64,000 bases of DNA from Gallibacterium faecale (GTDB lineage Bacteria; Pseudomonadota; Gammaproteobacteria; Enterobacterales; Pasteurellaceae): contig NZ_JAQIBB010000001.1 in NCBI RefSeq assembly GCF_027920745.1, positions 62,001 to 126,000 of the forward strand, given 5' to 3'. Position 1 is the stretch's first letter. Each line of letters begins with the position of its first letter. Shown here one piece after another: positions 8,877-17,409 of this stretch. The translations under genes were made by a program, and so were the position numbers. The notes beneath the pieces are model-generated. The model searched no databases. It was given only the letters and a program-made list of their open reading frames with translations, and was not told the origin of the DNA.

Positions 8877-9549
8877 GATTGTGTTTCCTATTGTGTATCA
8901 AAATGCTGATTTTGTGGTGATTAATAAGCCACAAGGGATCAGTGTGCATAAAGATGACAATGCGATTGGTTTAACCACTTTAGTAGCCAAACAGCTCAAT
9001 GTTGAACATGTTTGGCTCGTTCATCGTCTTGATAAAACAACATCTGGTTTGTTATTACTGGCGTTAAATAAAGAGGCGGCGGCAGAGTTATCAACGCTTT
9101 TTGCCGAACATCAGGTTAAAAAAATCTATTTTGCATTAGCAGAAAATAAGCCAAAGAAAAAACAAGGGCTAATTCGTGGTGATATGGTGCGTACTCGGCG
9201 AGGGATGTGGAAATTAACACCAGAACAGCTACACCCAGCAATTACTCGTTTTTATTCAGTAAGTTGTGAAAGTAAATTACGCCTATTTGTGTTGAAACCA
9301 CAAACAGGAAAAACTCATCAATTACGGGTCGCAATGAAAAGTTTAGGAAGCCCTATTTTAGGCGATCCACTGTATGGGAATAAGCAATATACAGGACGTT
9401 GTCATTTACATTCTGCGGTGTTAGCGTTTTATTTCTATGATCAATTTTTTTGCTGTTCATGTTTACCAGAAGAGGGGGAATTTATGCGGGAATCGGTGAA
9501 ATTACAAATGACACAAATTGTTGCGCAAGAAATTGCAGAAATTAGATAA
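8869..9549 (+). CDS. RNA pseudouridine synthase, RluA family (HI_0042/TIGR01621 type)
   Basis: Isomerises uridine to pseudouridine in RNA. The catalytic Asp lies in HRLDKTTSGLLLLALN (residues about 51-66), the RluA signature. Further family motifs are VVINKPQGISVHKD at the N terminus and PQTGKTHQLRVAMKSLGSPILGDPLYG toward the C terminus. The ATG at 8869 overlaps the upstream stop by 8 bases, giving 226 residues. It has no S4 domain, and its short length fits the TIGR01621 branch known from Haemophilus rather than RluA/RluC/RluD. The target RNA is not known from sequence. It is probably co-transcribed with the aldo/keto reductase; the functional link is unclear. Confidence 0.88.
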   Translation: MSEIVFPIVYQNADFVVINKPQGISVHKDDNAIGLTTLVAKQLNVEHVWLVHRLDKTTSGLLLLALNKEAAAELSTLFAEHQVKKIYFALAENKPKKKQGLIRGDMVRTRRGMWKLTPEQLHPAITRFYSVSCESKLRLFVLKPQTGKTHQLRVAMKSLGSPILGDPLYGNKQYTGRCHLHSAVLAFYFYDQFFCCSCLPEEGEFMRESVKLQMTQIVAQEIAEIR

Positions 9550-9617
9550 TAAAACGTGATTTTTTAAGTCTTTAGTATTATCATTATTCCACTTTTAACC
9601 AATTTCAAAACAGTTTA

Positions 9618-9662
9618 ATGATGTCAATGTGTATGTTTAGTTTCCGATTTTTTAGCTCTTAG
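9618..9662 (+). CDS. PheM-like Phe-rich leader peptide
   Basis: A 14-codon ORF encoding MMSMCMFSFRFFSS, with four Phe codons among residues 7-12. It lies in the 5' leader of pheST and ends inside the first of two hairpins. E. coli pheST is controlled by transcription attenuation through the PheM leader peptide (which also has an FRFF run). Start choice is uncertain: there are ATGs at 9618, 9621, 9627 and 9633, and no strong ribosome site is visible. Confidence 0.72.
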   Translation: MMSMCMFSFRFFSS

Positions 9663-9672
9663 TTTCTAAGAG
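9656..9672 (+). promoter_or_regulatory. Pause hairpin at the leader-peptide stop
   Basis: CTCTTAG (9656-9662) and CTAAGAG (9666-9672) form a perfect 7-base stem with a 3-base loop, overlapping the leader stop codon. The position fits the 1:2 pause structure of an amino-acid attenuator. Confidence 0.6.
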
Positions 9673-9711
9673 GCGATTGGTTTAACTAAATTCTTGCCAA
9701 ATTAAACTGAC

Positions 9712-9740
9712 AAGCCTCCCTAATTATGGAGGCTTTTTTT
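9712..9740 (+). terminator. pheST attenuator terminator
   Basis: AAGCCTCC and GGAGGCTT pair around an 8-base loop, followed immediately by T5. It sits 50 bases downstream of the leader stop and 54 bases before pheS, as expected for the terminator arm of attenuation by charged tRNA-Phe. Confidence 0.82.
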
Positions 9741-9793
9741 ATGACTATTTTTGAACGTCTTATTAAATTAGCTAAAGTTTATAGAGGAAAGGT

Positions 9794-10777
9794 ATGCAAA
9801 ACCTAGAACAAATTACCCAAGAAGCCCTAGCGGCTATCGCTAAAGCGGAAGATGGTAAGGCACTTGAAGCAATTCGTGTTGAATACTTCGGTAAGAAAGG
9901 GCCTTATACCCTCTTAATGCAAGGATTAAGAGATGTGCCTGCAGATGAGCGCCCAGCTGTTGGAGCAAAAATTAATGAAGCGAAACAAGCTGCACAAACT
10001 GCGTTAAATGCAAGAAAAGCTGAGTTAGAAGAAGCAGAGTTAAATGCTAAACTCGCAAAAGAACGTATTGATGTGAGTTTACCGGGACGTAAAACTGAAA
10101 ATGGCGGCTTACATCCAGTTTCATTAACGATTGAACGTGTGGTGAAATTCTTCTCTGAGTTAGGTTTTGCGGTAGAAACAGGTCCGGAAATTGAGACCGA
10201 TCACTATAATTTTGATGCGTTAAATATTCCAGCACATCACCCAGCTCGTGCAGATCACGATACTTTCTGGTTTGATGCAGAACGTTTATTACGTACCCAA
10301 ACGTCAGGTGTGCAAATTCGCACTATGGAAAAACAACGTCCACCAATCCGTATTATTGCACCAGGTCGTGTATATCGTAACGATTACGACCAAACTCATA
10401 CCCCAATGTTCCATCAAATTGAGCTGTTATTTGTAGATAAAAAAGCAAATTTCACAGAGTTAAAAGGATTATTACACGATTTCTTACGTAACTTCTTTGA
10501 AGAAGATCTACAAGTCCGTTTCCGTCCATCTTACTTCCCATTTACCGAGCCTTCGGCTGAAGTGGATGTGATGAGTAAAAATGGTAAATGGCTAGAAGTA
10601 CTAGGTTGCGGAATGGTACATCCAAATGTATTACGCAATGTAGGCATTGATCCGAATGAGTATTCTGGATTTGCAGTAGGTATGGGAGTCGAGCGTTTAA
10701 CTATGTTACGTTACAATGTCACTGACTTACGTTCTTTCTTTGAAAATGATCTACGTTTCTTAAAACAATTTAACTAA
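9794..10777 (+). CDS. pheS: Phenylalanyl-tRNA synthetase alpha subunit
   Basis: Catalytic subunit of the cytoplasmic alpha2-beta2 PheRS, which charges tRNA-Phe. The 327 residues are the usual length. The N-terminal coiled coil (about residues 1-100) is rich in Ala, Lys and Glu. Class II motif 2 is seen as GRVYRNDYDQTHTPMFHQIE and motif 3 as GFAVGMGVERLTMLRY. FFSELGFAVETGPEIETDHYNFDALNIP marks the start of the catalytic domain. ATG at 9794 has GAGGAAAGGT directly upstream. It is followed by pheT after 21 bases and preceded by the Phe leader and attenuator, so expression should fall when charged tRNA-Phe is plentiful. Confidence 0.98.
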   Translation: MQNLEQITQEALAAIAKAEDGKALEAIRVEYFGKKGPYTLLMQGLRDVPADERPAVGAKINEAKQAAQTALNARKAELEEAELNAKLAKERIDVSLPGRKTENGGLHPVSLTIERVVKFFSELGFAVETGPEIETDHYNFDALNIPAHHPARADHDTFWFDAERLLRTQTSGVQIRTMEKQRPPIRIIAPGRVYRNDYDQTHTPMFHQIELLFVDKKANFTELKGLLHDFLRNFFEEDLQVRFRPSYFPFTEPSAEVDVMSKNGKWLEVLGCGMVHPNVLRNVGIDPNEYSGFAVGMGVERLTMLRYNVTDLRSFFENDLRFLKQFN

Positions 10778-10798
10778 TTTGCAGGGGAGATAACTTAA

Positions 10799-13186
10799 AT
10801 GAAATTCAATGAATCTTGGCTGAGAGAATGGGTTAATCCTGCGATTACAACAGAACAATTATGCGATCAAATTACGATGCTTGGGCTAGAAGTTGATGGC
10901 GTAGAACCCGTTGCAGGTGAATTTAGCAATGTCGTTGTGGGTGAAGTGGTTGAATGTGCACAACATCCAGACGCAGATAAATTACGAGTTACCAAAGTTG
11001 ATGTAGGAACAGGTGAGTTATTAGATATTGTTTGTGGTGCTCCAAACTGCCGTAAAGGCTTAAAAGTGGCTTGTGCCAAAGTTGGTGCAGTTTTACCGGG
11101 TGATTTTAAAATTAAAAAAGCCAAATTACGTGGTCAGCCATCAGAAGGAATGCTTTGTTCTTACGCTGAACTTGCGATTTCTACGGACGGTGACGGCATT
11201 ATCGAGTTACCAGCAGATGCACCAATAGGAATGGATTTACGTGAATACTTTAATTTAAACGATCAAGCGATTGAAATTAGCTTAACGCCAAATCGTGCTG
11301 ATTGCTTAAGTATTCGCGGTATCGCACGTGAAGTTGCAGTAGTTAATCAGGCGGAACTGAATCCATTACAATTTACACCAGTTAATGCCACAATTAGCGA
11401 TAAAGTTGCGATTGATCTACAAGCACCAGAAGCTTGCCCACGTTATCTATTACGTATGGTAAAAAATGTTAATGTGAAAGCAAGAACCCCAATTTGGATG
11501 CAAGAAAAATTACGCCGTTGTGGTATCCGTTCTATCGATCCAGTAGTAGATATTACCAACTATATCTTATTGGAATTAGGTCAGCCAATGCACGCATTTG
11601 ATGCAGATAAAGTGACACAACCAATCCAAGTTAGAATGGCGAAAGCGGGTGAAACTTTGGTGTTGTTAGATGGTTCCACAGCAGAATTAAAAGAGAATAC
11701 ACTGTTAATTGCTGATCAAAAAGGTCCATTAGCAATGGCAGGGATTTTTGGTGGTGAAGCCAGTGGTGTGAATGAAAATACAACCAATGTTATTTTAGAA
11801 TCTGCATTCTTTGCACCATTAGCAATTACAGGTCGTGCAAGACAATATGGATTACATACTGATGCTTCACACCGTTATGAACGTGGCGTAGATTTTGAAT
11901 TACAACGCTATGCAATGGAACGTGCCACAGCGTTATTACTCGAAATTTGTGGCGGTGAAGCTGGAGAAATTTGCGAAGTTGCAAGCGAAGAATTTTTACC
12001 AAAATTAAAACCAGTTACCTTACGTCGTGAAAAATTAGATAGTCTATTAGGACACGTTATTCCAACAGAAACTGTCACTGATATTTTCCAACGCTTAGGT
12101 TTCCAAGTCAGTTTCGCGGATAATGTTTGGTCAGTAATTCCAACAAGTTGGCGTTTTGATATTGAAATTGAAGAAGATTTGATCGAAGAAGTGGCACGTA
12201 TTTATGGCTATAACACCATTCCAAATAATGCACCATTAGCACATTTAATGATGCGTGAACATAAAGAGTCTGATGTGTCATTAAGCCGAATCAAAACGGC
12301 TTTTGTTGAACATGATTATCAAGAAGCAATTACATATAGCTTTGTTGATCCTAAAGTACAATCTTTATTACATCCTCAACAAGAAGCATTAGTATTGCCA
12401 AATCCAATTTCAGTAGAAATGTCAGCAATGCGTGTTTCTTTACTTAGTGGATTACTTGGTGCAGTGGCTTATAACCAAAATCGCCAACAATCACGTATTC
12501 GTTTATTTGAAGCAGGATTGCGTTTTGTACCAGATAGCAATGCAGAAATTGGTGTGCGTCAGGAGTTTGTGATTGGTGGGGTAATTACAGGAACTCGTCA
12601 TCCAGAGCATTGGGCAACTAAATCAGAAAGTGTTGATTTTTTTGATTTAAAAGGGGATTTAGAAAGTATTTTTGATCTGACTAATGCTGGAAAAAATATT
12701 AAATTTATTGCAAAATCTTATCCTGCATTACATCCGGGGCAATCAGCAGCAATTATGCTTGATGGCGAGGAAATTGGTTTTATCGGAACAATTCACCCTC
12801 GTGTTGCACAACGTCTTGATTTAAACGGTAAAGTGGTTGTGTTTGAAGTATTATGGAATAAGATTGCACATAAAGATGTAATTCAAGCCAAAGAAATTTC
12901 CCGTTTCCCAGCAAATCGTCGTGATTTAGCAATTATTGTCGCGGAAGATATTGCAGCAGATAGTGTATTAGCTGTGTGTCGTGAAGCTGCAGGTGCTCAA
13001 TTAACGCAAATTAATTTATTTGACGTTTACCAAGGTCCGGGTGTCGCAGAAGGAACGAAGAGCTTGGCAATTAGCTTAGTGTTGCAAGATAAAGAAAAAA
13101 CATTAAGTGATGAGGATATTTCAGCAGTGGTGAATGCCGTGTTGTCTGCATTGAAAGAGAAGTTAAATGCTTATTTGAGAGATTAA
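10799..13186 (+). CDS. pheT: Phenylalanyl-tRNA synthetase beta subunit
   Basis: Partner of PheS; binds tRNA-Phe and edits mischarged Tyr-tRNA-Phe. The 795-residue protein has the expected domain order: N-terminal tRNA-binding OB fold (about 40-150, CAQHPDADKLRVTKVDVG), B3/B4 editing domain (about 210-370, GIRSIDPVVDITNYILLELGQPMHAFDADK), B5 (about 400-475), a catalytic-like class II core, and a C-terminal anticodon-binding FDX-ACB domain (about 700-795, SRFPANRRDLAI). The start at 10799 has a GGGGAGATAAC ribosome site. Only three bases separate its stop from ihfA, as in the enterobacterial pheST-ihfA operon. Confidence 0.98.
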   Translation: MKFNESWLREWVNPAITTEQLCDQITMLGLEVDGVEPVAGEFSNVVVGEVVECAQHPDADKLRVTKVDVGTGELLDIVCGAPNCRKGLKVACAKVGAVLPGDFKIKKAKLRGQPSEGMLCSYAELAISTDGDGIIELPADAPIGMDLREYFNLNDQAIEISLTPNRADCLSIRGIAREVAVVNQAELNPLQFTPVNATISDKVAIDLQAPEACPRYLLRMVKNVNVKARTPIWMQEKLRRCGIRSIDPVVDITNYILLELGQPMHAFDADKVTQPIQVRMAKAGETLVLLDGSTAELKENTLLIADQKGPLAMAGIFGGEASGVNENTTNVILESAFFAPLAITGRARQYGLHTDASHRYERGVDFELQRYAMERATALLLEICGGEAGEICEVASEEFLPKLKPVTLRREKLDSLLGHVIPTETVTDIFQRLGFQVSFADNVWSVIPTSWRFDIEIEEDLIEEVARIYGYNTIPNNAPLAHLMMREHKESDVSLSRIKTAFVEHDYQEAITYSFVDPKVQSLLHPQQEALVLPNPISVEMSAMRVSLLSGLLGAVAYNQNRQQSRIRLFEAGLRFVPDSNAEIGVRQEFVIGGVITGTRHPEHWATKSESVDFFDLKGDLESIFDLTNAGKNIKFIAKSYPALHPGQSAAIMLDGEEIGFIGTIHPRVAQRLDLNGKVVVFEVLWNKIAHKDVIQAKEISRFPANRRDLAIIVAEDIAADSVLAVCREAAGAQLTQINLFDVYQGPGVAEGTKSLAISLVLQDKEKTLSDEDISAVVNAVLSALKEKLNAYLRD

Positions 13187-13189
13187 TCT

Positions 13190-13486
13190 ATGACGTTAAC
13201 AAAAGTAGAACTCGCTGAAAATTTAATTGCAAAATTTGACTTAAATAAAAATGATGCCAAAGCATTAGTTGAGTCATTTTTTGAAGAAATTCGTGCTGCA
13301 TTAGAATCAGGAGAGGATGTAAAGCTCTCTGGTTTTGGCAATTTTGAACTGCGTGATAAAACCCCTCGTCCAGGGCGTAATCCAAAAACTGGGGAATATG
13401 TACCCATTACTGCACGCCGAGTTGTCGTATTTAAGGCAGGGCAAAAATTACGGGCGAGAGTAGAGAAATCGAAGCCAAAAAGCTAA
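13190..13486 (+). CDS. ihfA: Integration host factor alpha subunit
   Basis: Sequence-specific DNA-bending protein; forms the IHF heterodimer with IhfB and shapes promoters and the nucleoid. At 98 residues it is the normal length. The DNABII signature is clear: LSGFGNFELRDKTPRPGRNP followed by KTGEYVPI, where the Pro at the beta-arm tip intercalates into DNA. The N-terminal helices (TKVELAENLIAKFDLNKNDAKALV) and the IhfA-type GEDVKLSGFG segment separate it from HU and IhfB. It begins three bases after pheT and ends at a strong terminator, so it is the last gene of the pheST operon. Confidence 0.97.
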   Translation: MTLTKVELAENLIAKFDLNKNDAKALVESFFEEIRAALESGEDVKLSGFGNFELRDKTPRPGRNPKTGEYVPITARRVVVFKAGQKLRARVEKSKPKS

Positions 13487-13491
13487 TTCGT

Positions 13492-13527
13492 AAAAAGTAT
13501 TCCTACTTGTGTAGGAATACTTTTTTT
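13492..13527 (+). terminator. Terminator of the pheST-ihfA operon
   Basis: A 15-base perfect stem (13492-13506 with 13511-13525, core AGTATTCCTAC/GTAGGAATACT) with a TTGT loop runs into T7. Confidence 0.92.
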
Positions 13528-13658
13528 ATACTCGTTTAAGCTCAAGATAAGATAAGACAACAAGCCGAAGACAATAATATGGCGAGGCGATGTAATTTAG
13601 TATTCCTTTGAAATTAAACGACTATATTTTCAACATGGTTTTAGCATGGAGAAGTAAC

Positions 13659-14144
13659 GTGTTAGTAAAAATAACCTCTTCTTTAAAAGCAGGATTAGTT
13701 GCAATTTTTATATTAAGTTTGGTGGCGTGTTCAAGCTATCAACGTAACTATCATAGTCGTATGCCTGATCCTATCTATACCATGGCACAGCTGAGTGAAC
13801 AGCAGCGAGAGTGGTATCGAACACCTTATCGAATTGGTGGCAATACTCGTAGTGGTGTTGATTGTTCGGGGTTTGTGATGCGTACTTTTGCTGATCGTTT
13901 TTCTATTCAGCTGCCGAGAACGACTACCGCACAATCGCAAGTGGGGATAAGAGTACCGCTTGAAGATATTCAAACGGGTGATCTGGTTTTCTTCAAAACA
14001 GGTAGAGGCCCAAATGGATATCATGTCGGTATTTATGTGAAAAATAATCAATTCTTACACGCTTCCACATCTGGCGGGGTAATTTATTCCTCGTTAAATA
14101 ACCCATATTGGAGCAAGGCTTTCTGGCAAGTTCGCCGTTTATAA
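13659..14144 (+). CDS. nlpC: NlpC/P60 family lipoprotein peptidase
   Basis: Predicted murein endopeptidase acting on peptidoglycan stem peptides, anchored to the membrane by a lipid. The start is taken as GTG 13659, which has GGAG 7 bases upstream and gives a clean lipoprotein signal ending at lipobox LSLVAC; the upstream ATG at 13608 lacks a ribosome site. The catalytic Cys is in GVDCSGFVMRTF, the first His in GYHVGIYV and the last in FLHAST, as in NlpC/P60 enzymes. YRIGGNTRSGVDCSG is the usual family lead-in. The mature protein is about 140 residues with no extra binding domain, like E. coli NlpC, which also lies downstream of the pheST-ihfA region. It has its own 130-base upstream region. 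Confidence 0.9.
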   Translation: MLVKITSSLKAGLVAIFILSLVACSSYQRNYHSRMPDPIYTMAQLSEQQREWYRTPYRIGGNTRSGVDCSGFVMRTFADRFSIQLPRTTTAQSQVGIRVPLEDIQTGDLVFFKTGRGPNGYHVGIYVKNNQFLHASTSGGVIYSSLNNPYWSKAFWQVRRL

Positions 14145-14150
14145 TCTTAG

Positions 14151-14192
14151 TATTTAGGTTTCGCCCTAAAGTAAAGGGCGAATTCTTTTTTT
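14151..14192 (+). terminator. Solo terminal hairpin of the dispersed repeat, acting as nlpC terminator
   Basis: ATTTAGGTTTCGCCCTAAAG followed by TAAAGGGCGAA and a T8 run. This is the reverse complement of the 3' terminal block of the repeats at 7326, 49580 and 51041 (TCGCCCTTTAGGGCGAAACC then TAAAT), with a 4-base change in the loop. The rest of the repeat is absent. CGCCCT/AGGGCG plus the T-run makes a plausible intrinsic terminator 7 bases after the nlpC stop. Confidence 0.75.
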
Positions 14193-14269
14193 TACTCGTA
14201 TTATGGAAGTATAACCTAACCACTTTTCCAAGCTTCCCCTCTTCAATCGGTGAGCTGAAGAGGGACAGA

Positions 14270-15640
14270 TTACCTCACAATTTCATAACAAGGTACATAC
14301 TCTTCTGCACTTGGTAATTTCATCCGATGTTGAGCAACAAAGGATTTTAATAAAATTTCCATCTGTTCTAACACCATTGGATCACCATGTAATTTAAATA
14401 CACCGTGTTTTTCCACTTCATCAATCGTATCAGGTTTAATATTTCCAGCAACAATACCAGAAAATGCACGGCGTAGATTAGACACAAGATCCATTAATGG
14501 TTGGTCAAGATGTAAATCTAAGGCTGCCATTGCTTGATGTGTTGGTTCAAATGGTGCTTGTAATACAGGGTCAATTTTTACTGCCCAGTTAAAGCTGTAA
14601 GAATCGCCTCGTTGATAACGTTGTTGTTTAATGATATCCATTGCTTGTTTCGCTTTGCGAGCGACTAACACAGGATTATCAATAATAATTTCATATTGTT
14701 GGCGAGCTTTTTCACCTAAAACTTTTTCAACAAAACGATCAATCGCATTGAAATAGTCTGCACAAGCTGCTGGTCCAGTTAAGATTAATGGAATTTCTTG
14801 TGCTTGATTTTCAGGATGCAATTTAATCCCTAATAAGAATAGGAATTCCTCGAAAGTTCCCGGTCCACCAGGGAATATTAGGAAAACGTGGCCAAGTCGT
14901 GTAAAGGCCTCTAAACGTTTTTCAATATCTGGCATAATAATTAATTCATTCACGATCGGGTTTGGCGGTTCAGAAGCAATAATGGACGGTTCTGTAATGC
15001 CAATAAAACGACTGCTTTTAAAACGCTGGTTTGCATGACCGATCGCAGCACCTTTCATAGGTGCTTCCATTACACCTGGGCCACAACCAGTTACTACATT
15101 TAATTCACGGTAACCAAGCTCTAAACCAACAGCACGACAATATTGATATTCGACTTCGTTAATGGAGTGTCCACCCCAACATACGACTAAATTAGGATCC
15201 TCACCTAATGGTAAGGCTTTAGCATTTCTTAAAATCGAAAAGACTTGATTGGTAATGCGTTCGCTTGGTTCGGCTTGTGGTAAATAAGCACCACGGAAAC
15301 GTTCTTGATTAAGCTGAGCAAAAATAATATCGCGTAATACCGCAAATAAATGGTATTGAATATTGCGAATAATTTTATCATCAACAAAGGCACTTGCAGG
15401 TGGATTATGTAATTCTAACGCGATTCCACGTTCACGAGCACAAAGATTAATCGCAAAATCAGGGTATTGCCCAAGTAATTCTCGGCTATTATCGGTTACA
15501 GCGCCTGAATTTAAAACAGCTAATGAACAGTTACGATATAAAGGGTAAAGATCGCCTTCAGCGCCCTGTTTTAAACGAGCAACTTCAAGATGAGAAAGCT
15601 GATCCATACTTCCTCGAGGATTAATATAATAAATACTCAT
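14270..15640 (-). CDS. ppnN: Pyrimidine/purine nucleotide 5'-monophosphate nucleosidase PpnN (YgdH)
   Basis: Cytoplasmic enzyme that splits nucleoside monophosphates into ribose-5-phosphate and base; the E. coli protein binds (p)ppGpp. The 456-residue product matches YgdH along its length. The LOG-like Rossmann domain shows GCGPGVMEAPMKGAAIGHA and the phosphate-binding FPGGPGTFEEFLFLLG (PGGxGTxxE). Both flanking domains are present: SMDQLSHLEVARL at the N terminus and AFSGIVAGN...FVAQHRMKLPSAEEYVPCYEI at the C terminus. ATG 15640 is preferred to the GTG one codon upstream because AGGAGG lies five bases before it. It follows queF by 14 bases on the same strand, probably as one transcript. Confidence 0.95.
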   Translation of the reverse strand: MSIYYINPRGSMDQLSHLEVARLKQGAEGDLYPLYRNCSLAVLNSGAVTDNSRELLGQYPDFAINLCARERGIALELHNPPASAFVDDKIIRNIQYHLFAVLRDIIFAQLNQERFRGAYLPQAEPSERITNQVFSILRNAKALPLGEDPNLVVCWGGHSINEVEYQYCRAVGLELGYRELNVVTGCGPGVMEAPMKGAAIGHANQRFKSSRFIGITEPSIIASEPPNPIVNELIIMPDIEKRLEAFTRLGHVFLIFPGGPGTFEEFLFLLGIKLHPENQAQEIPLILTGPAACADYFNAIDRFVEKVLGEKARQQYEIIIDNPVLVARKAKQAMDIIKQQRYQRGDSYSFNWAVKIDPVLQAPFEPTHQAMAALDLHLDQPLMDLVSNLRRAFSGIVAGNIKPDTIDEVEKHGVFKLHGDPMVLEQMEILLKSFVAQHRMKLPSAEEYVPCYEIVR

Positions 15641-15654
15641 CACTTCCTCCTAAA

Positions 15655-16503
15655 TTATTGGCGAGCTAGACGTAAATTTTCTGGTAATAGTTCGAAATTT
15701 GAACGAAACGGATTAATATCTAGGCCACCACGGCGAGTATAACGAGCGTAAACCGTTAATTTTTCTGGACGAGCATAACGCATTAAATCACAGAAAATAC
15801 GCTCAACACATTGTTCATGAAATTCATTATGTTGACGGAAAGAAATTAAATAACGTAATAGCTTTTCACGATTAATCGGATGCCCAACATAATGAATCTG
15901 TACACTTCCCCAGTCTGGCTGTTGGGTAATTAAACAATTTGATTTTAATAGATGGCTGACCAGTGTTTCTTCGACCACAGAATCACTTGTTTTAACACAG
16001 TCTGCTAATAAATCGGGATTAAACTGATAGTTATCAATAGTAATATCTTGTTGATCAAGATTAACTCCCGAGAAGCAAGCAATAGGCTGTTGGGAATAGT
16101 GATCTAAGGTATGAATCACAACTTTAGCCTCTCCCTTTGCACACTGACGCAAATCTTTTTCAATCGTTGCACGAACAGTTTCCATATCCGGAAAATGAGT
16201 TTGATTAAAGCTATTTAAATAGAGCTTGAAACTCTTTGATTCAATTAAGTTTTCACTACGAAAATCGAGATAAACATCTGCGATTGCAACTTGTGGCACG
16301 CCTTTGCTGTTGAGCCACGAAAGTTCATATAGCGTCCAAATATCTGCACCTTGATCGAAAGGTTGTTGTTCAATAATGTTTAATTGTTGTCGATTTAAAC
16401 GGCGTGGAACAGGCTGTAATAAATCCGGTTGATATTGATCGGCATAACCTGTTTTTTTGCCTAAGGTTAAGTGAGATAAACTTTCATCCTGATAATAAGT
16501 CAT
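15655..16503 (-). CDS. queF: NADPH-dependent 7-cyano-7-deazaguanine reductase
   Basis: Reduces preQ0 to preQ1 in queuosine tRNA modification. The 282-residue, two-domain (YqcD/long) form has the QueF motif in ENLIESKSFKLYLNSFNQTHF near residue 90. The catalytic Cys, which forms a thioimide with preQ0, is in SNCLITQQPDWGSVQIHY; the substrate-binding Glu lies in FHEQCVERIF. The long form is typical of gammaproteobacteria. The minus-strand order is DUF2310 gene-queF-ppnN with 24- and 14-base gaps, suggesting one operon. In E. coli the same neighbourhood is ppnN-queF-syd-yqcC-truC. Confidence 0.96.
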   Translation of the reverse strand: MTYYQDESLSHLTLGKKTGYADQYQPDLLQPVPRRLNRQQLNIIEQQPFDQGADIWTLYELSWLNSKGVPQVAIADVYLDFRSENLIESKSFKLYLNSFNQTHFPDMETVRATIEKDLRQCAKGEAKVVIHTLDHYSQQPIACFSGVNLDQQDITIDNYQFNPDLLADCVKTSDSVVEETLVSHLLKSNCLITQQPDWGSVQIHYVGHPINREKLLRYLISFRQHNEFHEQCVERIFCDLMRYARPEKLTVYARYTRRGGLDINPFRSNFELLPENLRLARQ

Positions 16504-16527
16504 AATTTATCCTATAATTATTATGTT

Positions 16528-17322
16528 TTATGGTTGTAATTCCCAAGCAATATTTGACACTAAGCGACAATCATCGCATTTAAAATTAAAAATTGCGATT
16601 GGTTGTTCTAATCGCCAACTTTTCCCACAACAAGGACAACAACGATTTAATTCTTGTTGTAGATTTTCACCATTTACGCGATAAAGATAATAATAAACAG
16701 GCCGTTGTAAATGTTGTTCAAGCTGTTGGCGTAATGTATAGCCTTGTGTCGTCAATACACGATCAAAATCACTAATTTGTCGTACGCTGTCATCAACTAA
16801 GATATCGCCATTCATCTGTAATTGATCGCAAGCCTGCCAGTTTTCTTCCCATTTGATACAGTTAATGCCTAACTGGGTATTATCATGACATAGATGATAT
16901 AAAGGGACAGGTGCGAGAGTATCTAATTTACACACAGGTGAGCTACTTTTTAGGTAGTTTGTGTAGAGCACCAATGCGGTTTCTGTTGAAACTGTGGTAC
17001 AGGTTTCATCAGAATTCAGATCAATGGCAAACACTTCATAGCAATCTAATGAAATCCCAATATTACTTAAATTATTTAACGATTGTGTGACAAAATCGCT
17101 ATTGTGGCATTGATCTAATGACGTTGTTTCTGGACAATTAACATTAATCTCAAATACCAATAAACCTTCTGTAGAAAAACGATAAGTAACGGGAATTTCT
17201 CGTCCAATAATTTGCCCATTGTAACGCCAAGCATCAATCAACTGGTTGCAATAATGTAAGCCTTGATTAATATCATAACGCTGTTGTTTTTCTGTCAGAA
17301 ACGTGACTTTGGTTAAATACAT
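16528..17322 (-). CDS. Zinc-ribbon protein, DUF2310 family
   Basis: Function unknown. The 264-residue protein ends in a double-Cys zinc ribbon: CCPCCGKSW (about residue 228) and CDDC (about residue 250), a four-Cys metal site. The rest is an alpha/beta domain without catalytic motifs I recognise; there is no signal peptide or membrane segment. This matches the DUF2310 'Zn-ribbon-containing protein' family of Pasteurellaceae and Vibrio relatives. It is the first gene of the minus-strand set with queF and ppnN and is divergent from yqcC-truC. In E. coli the position between queF and yqcC is held by syd, so this gene occupies the syd position. That does not show shared function. Confidence 0.8.
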   Translation of the reverse strand: MYLTKVTFLTEKQQRYDINQGLHYCNQLIDAWRYNGQIIGREIPVTYRFSTEGLLVFEINVNCPETTSLDQCHNSDFVTQSLNNLSNIGISLDCYEVFAIDLNSDETCTTVSTETALVLYTNYLKSSSPVCKLDTLAPVPLYHLCHDNTQLGINCIKWEENWQACDQLQMNGDILVDDSVRQISDFDRVLTTQGYTLRQQLEQHLQRPVYYYLYRVNGENLQQELNRCCPCCGKSWRLEQPIAIFNFKCDDCRLVSNIAWELQP

Positions 17323-17409
17323 TAAATTTTCCTATAAATGCAGCAAAGAGCATATACTATGCTTTTCTGACAAGAATCTAAATATCTAATCATAAAAATG
17401 CGAGGAGTT

